Positions 13,035-13,071 of a DNA stretch of 13,071 bases are shown here, one piece after another (position 1 is the first letter of the stretch; each line of letters opens with the position of its first letter). A program made the position numbers and the translations under genes. The DNA comes from an uncultured Candidatus Saccharibacteria bacterium. Its GTDB lineage: Bacteria; Patescibacteriota; Saccharimonadia; Saccharimonadales; Saccharimonadaceae. The notes beneath the pieces were generated by a model. That model was given only the letters and a program-made list of their open reading frames with translations. It searched no databases and was not told the DNA's origin. Where the stretch lies: positions 1 to 13,071 of the forward strand of contig CALHVV010000028.1 in the NCBI GenBank assembly GCA_938036915.1, read 5' to 3'.

Positions 13035-13071
13035 TGCCAAAACTAAAGACCCACAAGGGCACTGCTAAGCG
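13034..13071 (+). CDS. rpmI: 50S ribosomal protein L35, N-terminal fragment (cut by window end)
   Basis: The ATG overlaps the infC stop (TAATG) and has AAGGAG 6 nt upstream. The twelve visible codons read MPKLKTHKGTAK, with the start of Arg after them, the hallmark N-terminus of bL35. The infC-rpmI order is the conserved bacterial arrangement, with rplT expected next outside the window. The overlap implies translational coupling to infC. Confidence 0.95.
   Translation, partial: MPKLKTHKGTAK

Overview
The window looks like a bacterial core-genome segment, probably from a small-genome Candidate Phyla Radiation organism such as Saccharibacteria. I infer this from the mix of compact housekeeping genes, small unrecognised membrane proteins and several apparently leaderless promoters. 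It is not proven, because only about 30 nt of 16S rRNA is visible. TGA, TAA and TAG all end genes, so the standard code fits. I see no phage, insertion-sequence or CRISPR signature.

Positions 1-5260 form a minus-strand block reading gyrB, gyrA, a DUF212 membrane protein, then the 16S rRNA promoter, leader and 5' end. The three genes are packed with gaps of at most about 20 bp. Upstream lies a promoter region holding a large composite hairpin and a perfect 16-bp palindrome. Positions 5394-7632 hold three more minus-strand membrane-protein genes, two of which are clear tandem paralogues.

Positions 7640-8700 contain no convincing protein gene. They hold a dense run of hairpins (7702-7945) that reads best as a plus-strand structured RNA of unknown family, a long inverted repeat, an orphan consensus promoter, and a strong bidirectional terminator about 100 nt beyond that promoter. 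A hypothetical gene (8697-9161, minus) lies directly downstream of a complete one-piece tmRNA gene (ssrA, 9240-9643, minus). That tmRNA could easily be misread as a small protein gene ending in AVALAA.

The rightmost part is plus-strand: comM (a DNA-processing AAA+ protein of natural transformation), a nucleoside 2-deoxyribosyltransferase-like gene with a leaderless promoter, and the translation operon infC-rpmI. infC appears to start at a rare ATC codon, as expected for IF3 autoregulation.

The most interesting items are the unidentified structured RNA, the ATC start of infC, a 19-nt exact dispersed intergenic repeat, a two-state hairpin upstream of infC, and an orphan transcript whose only small ORF runs through its own terminator.
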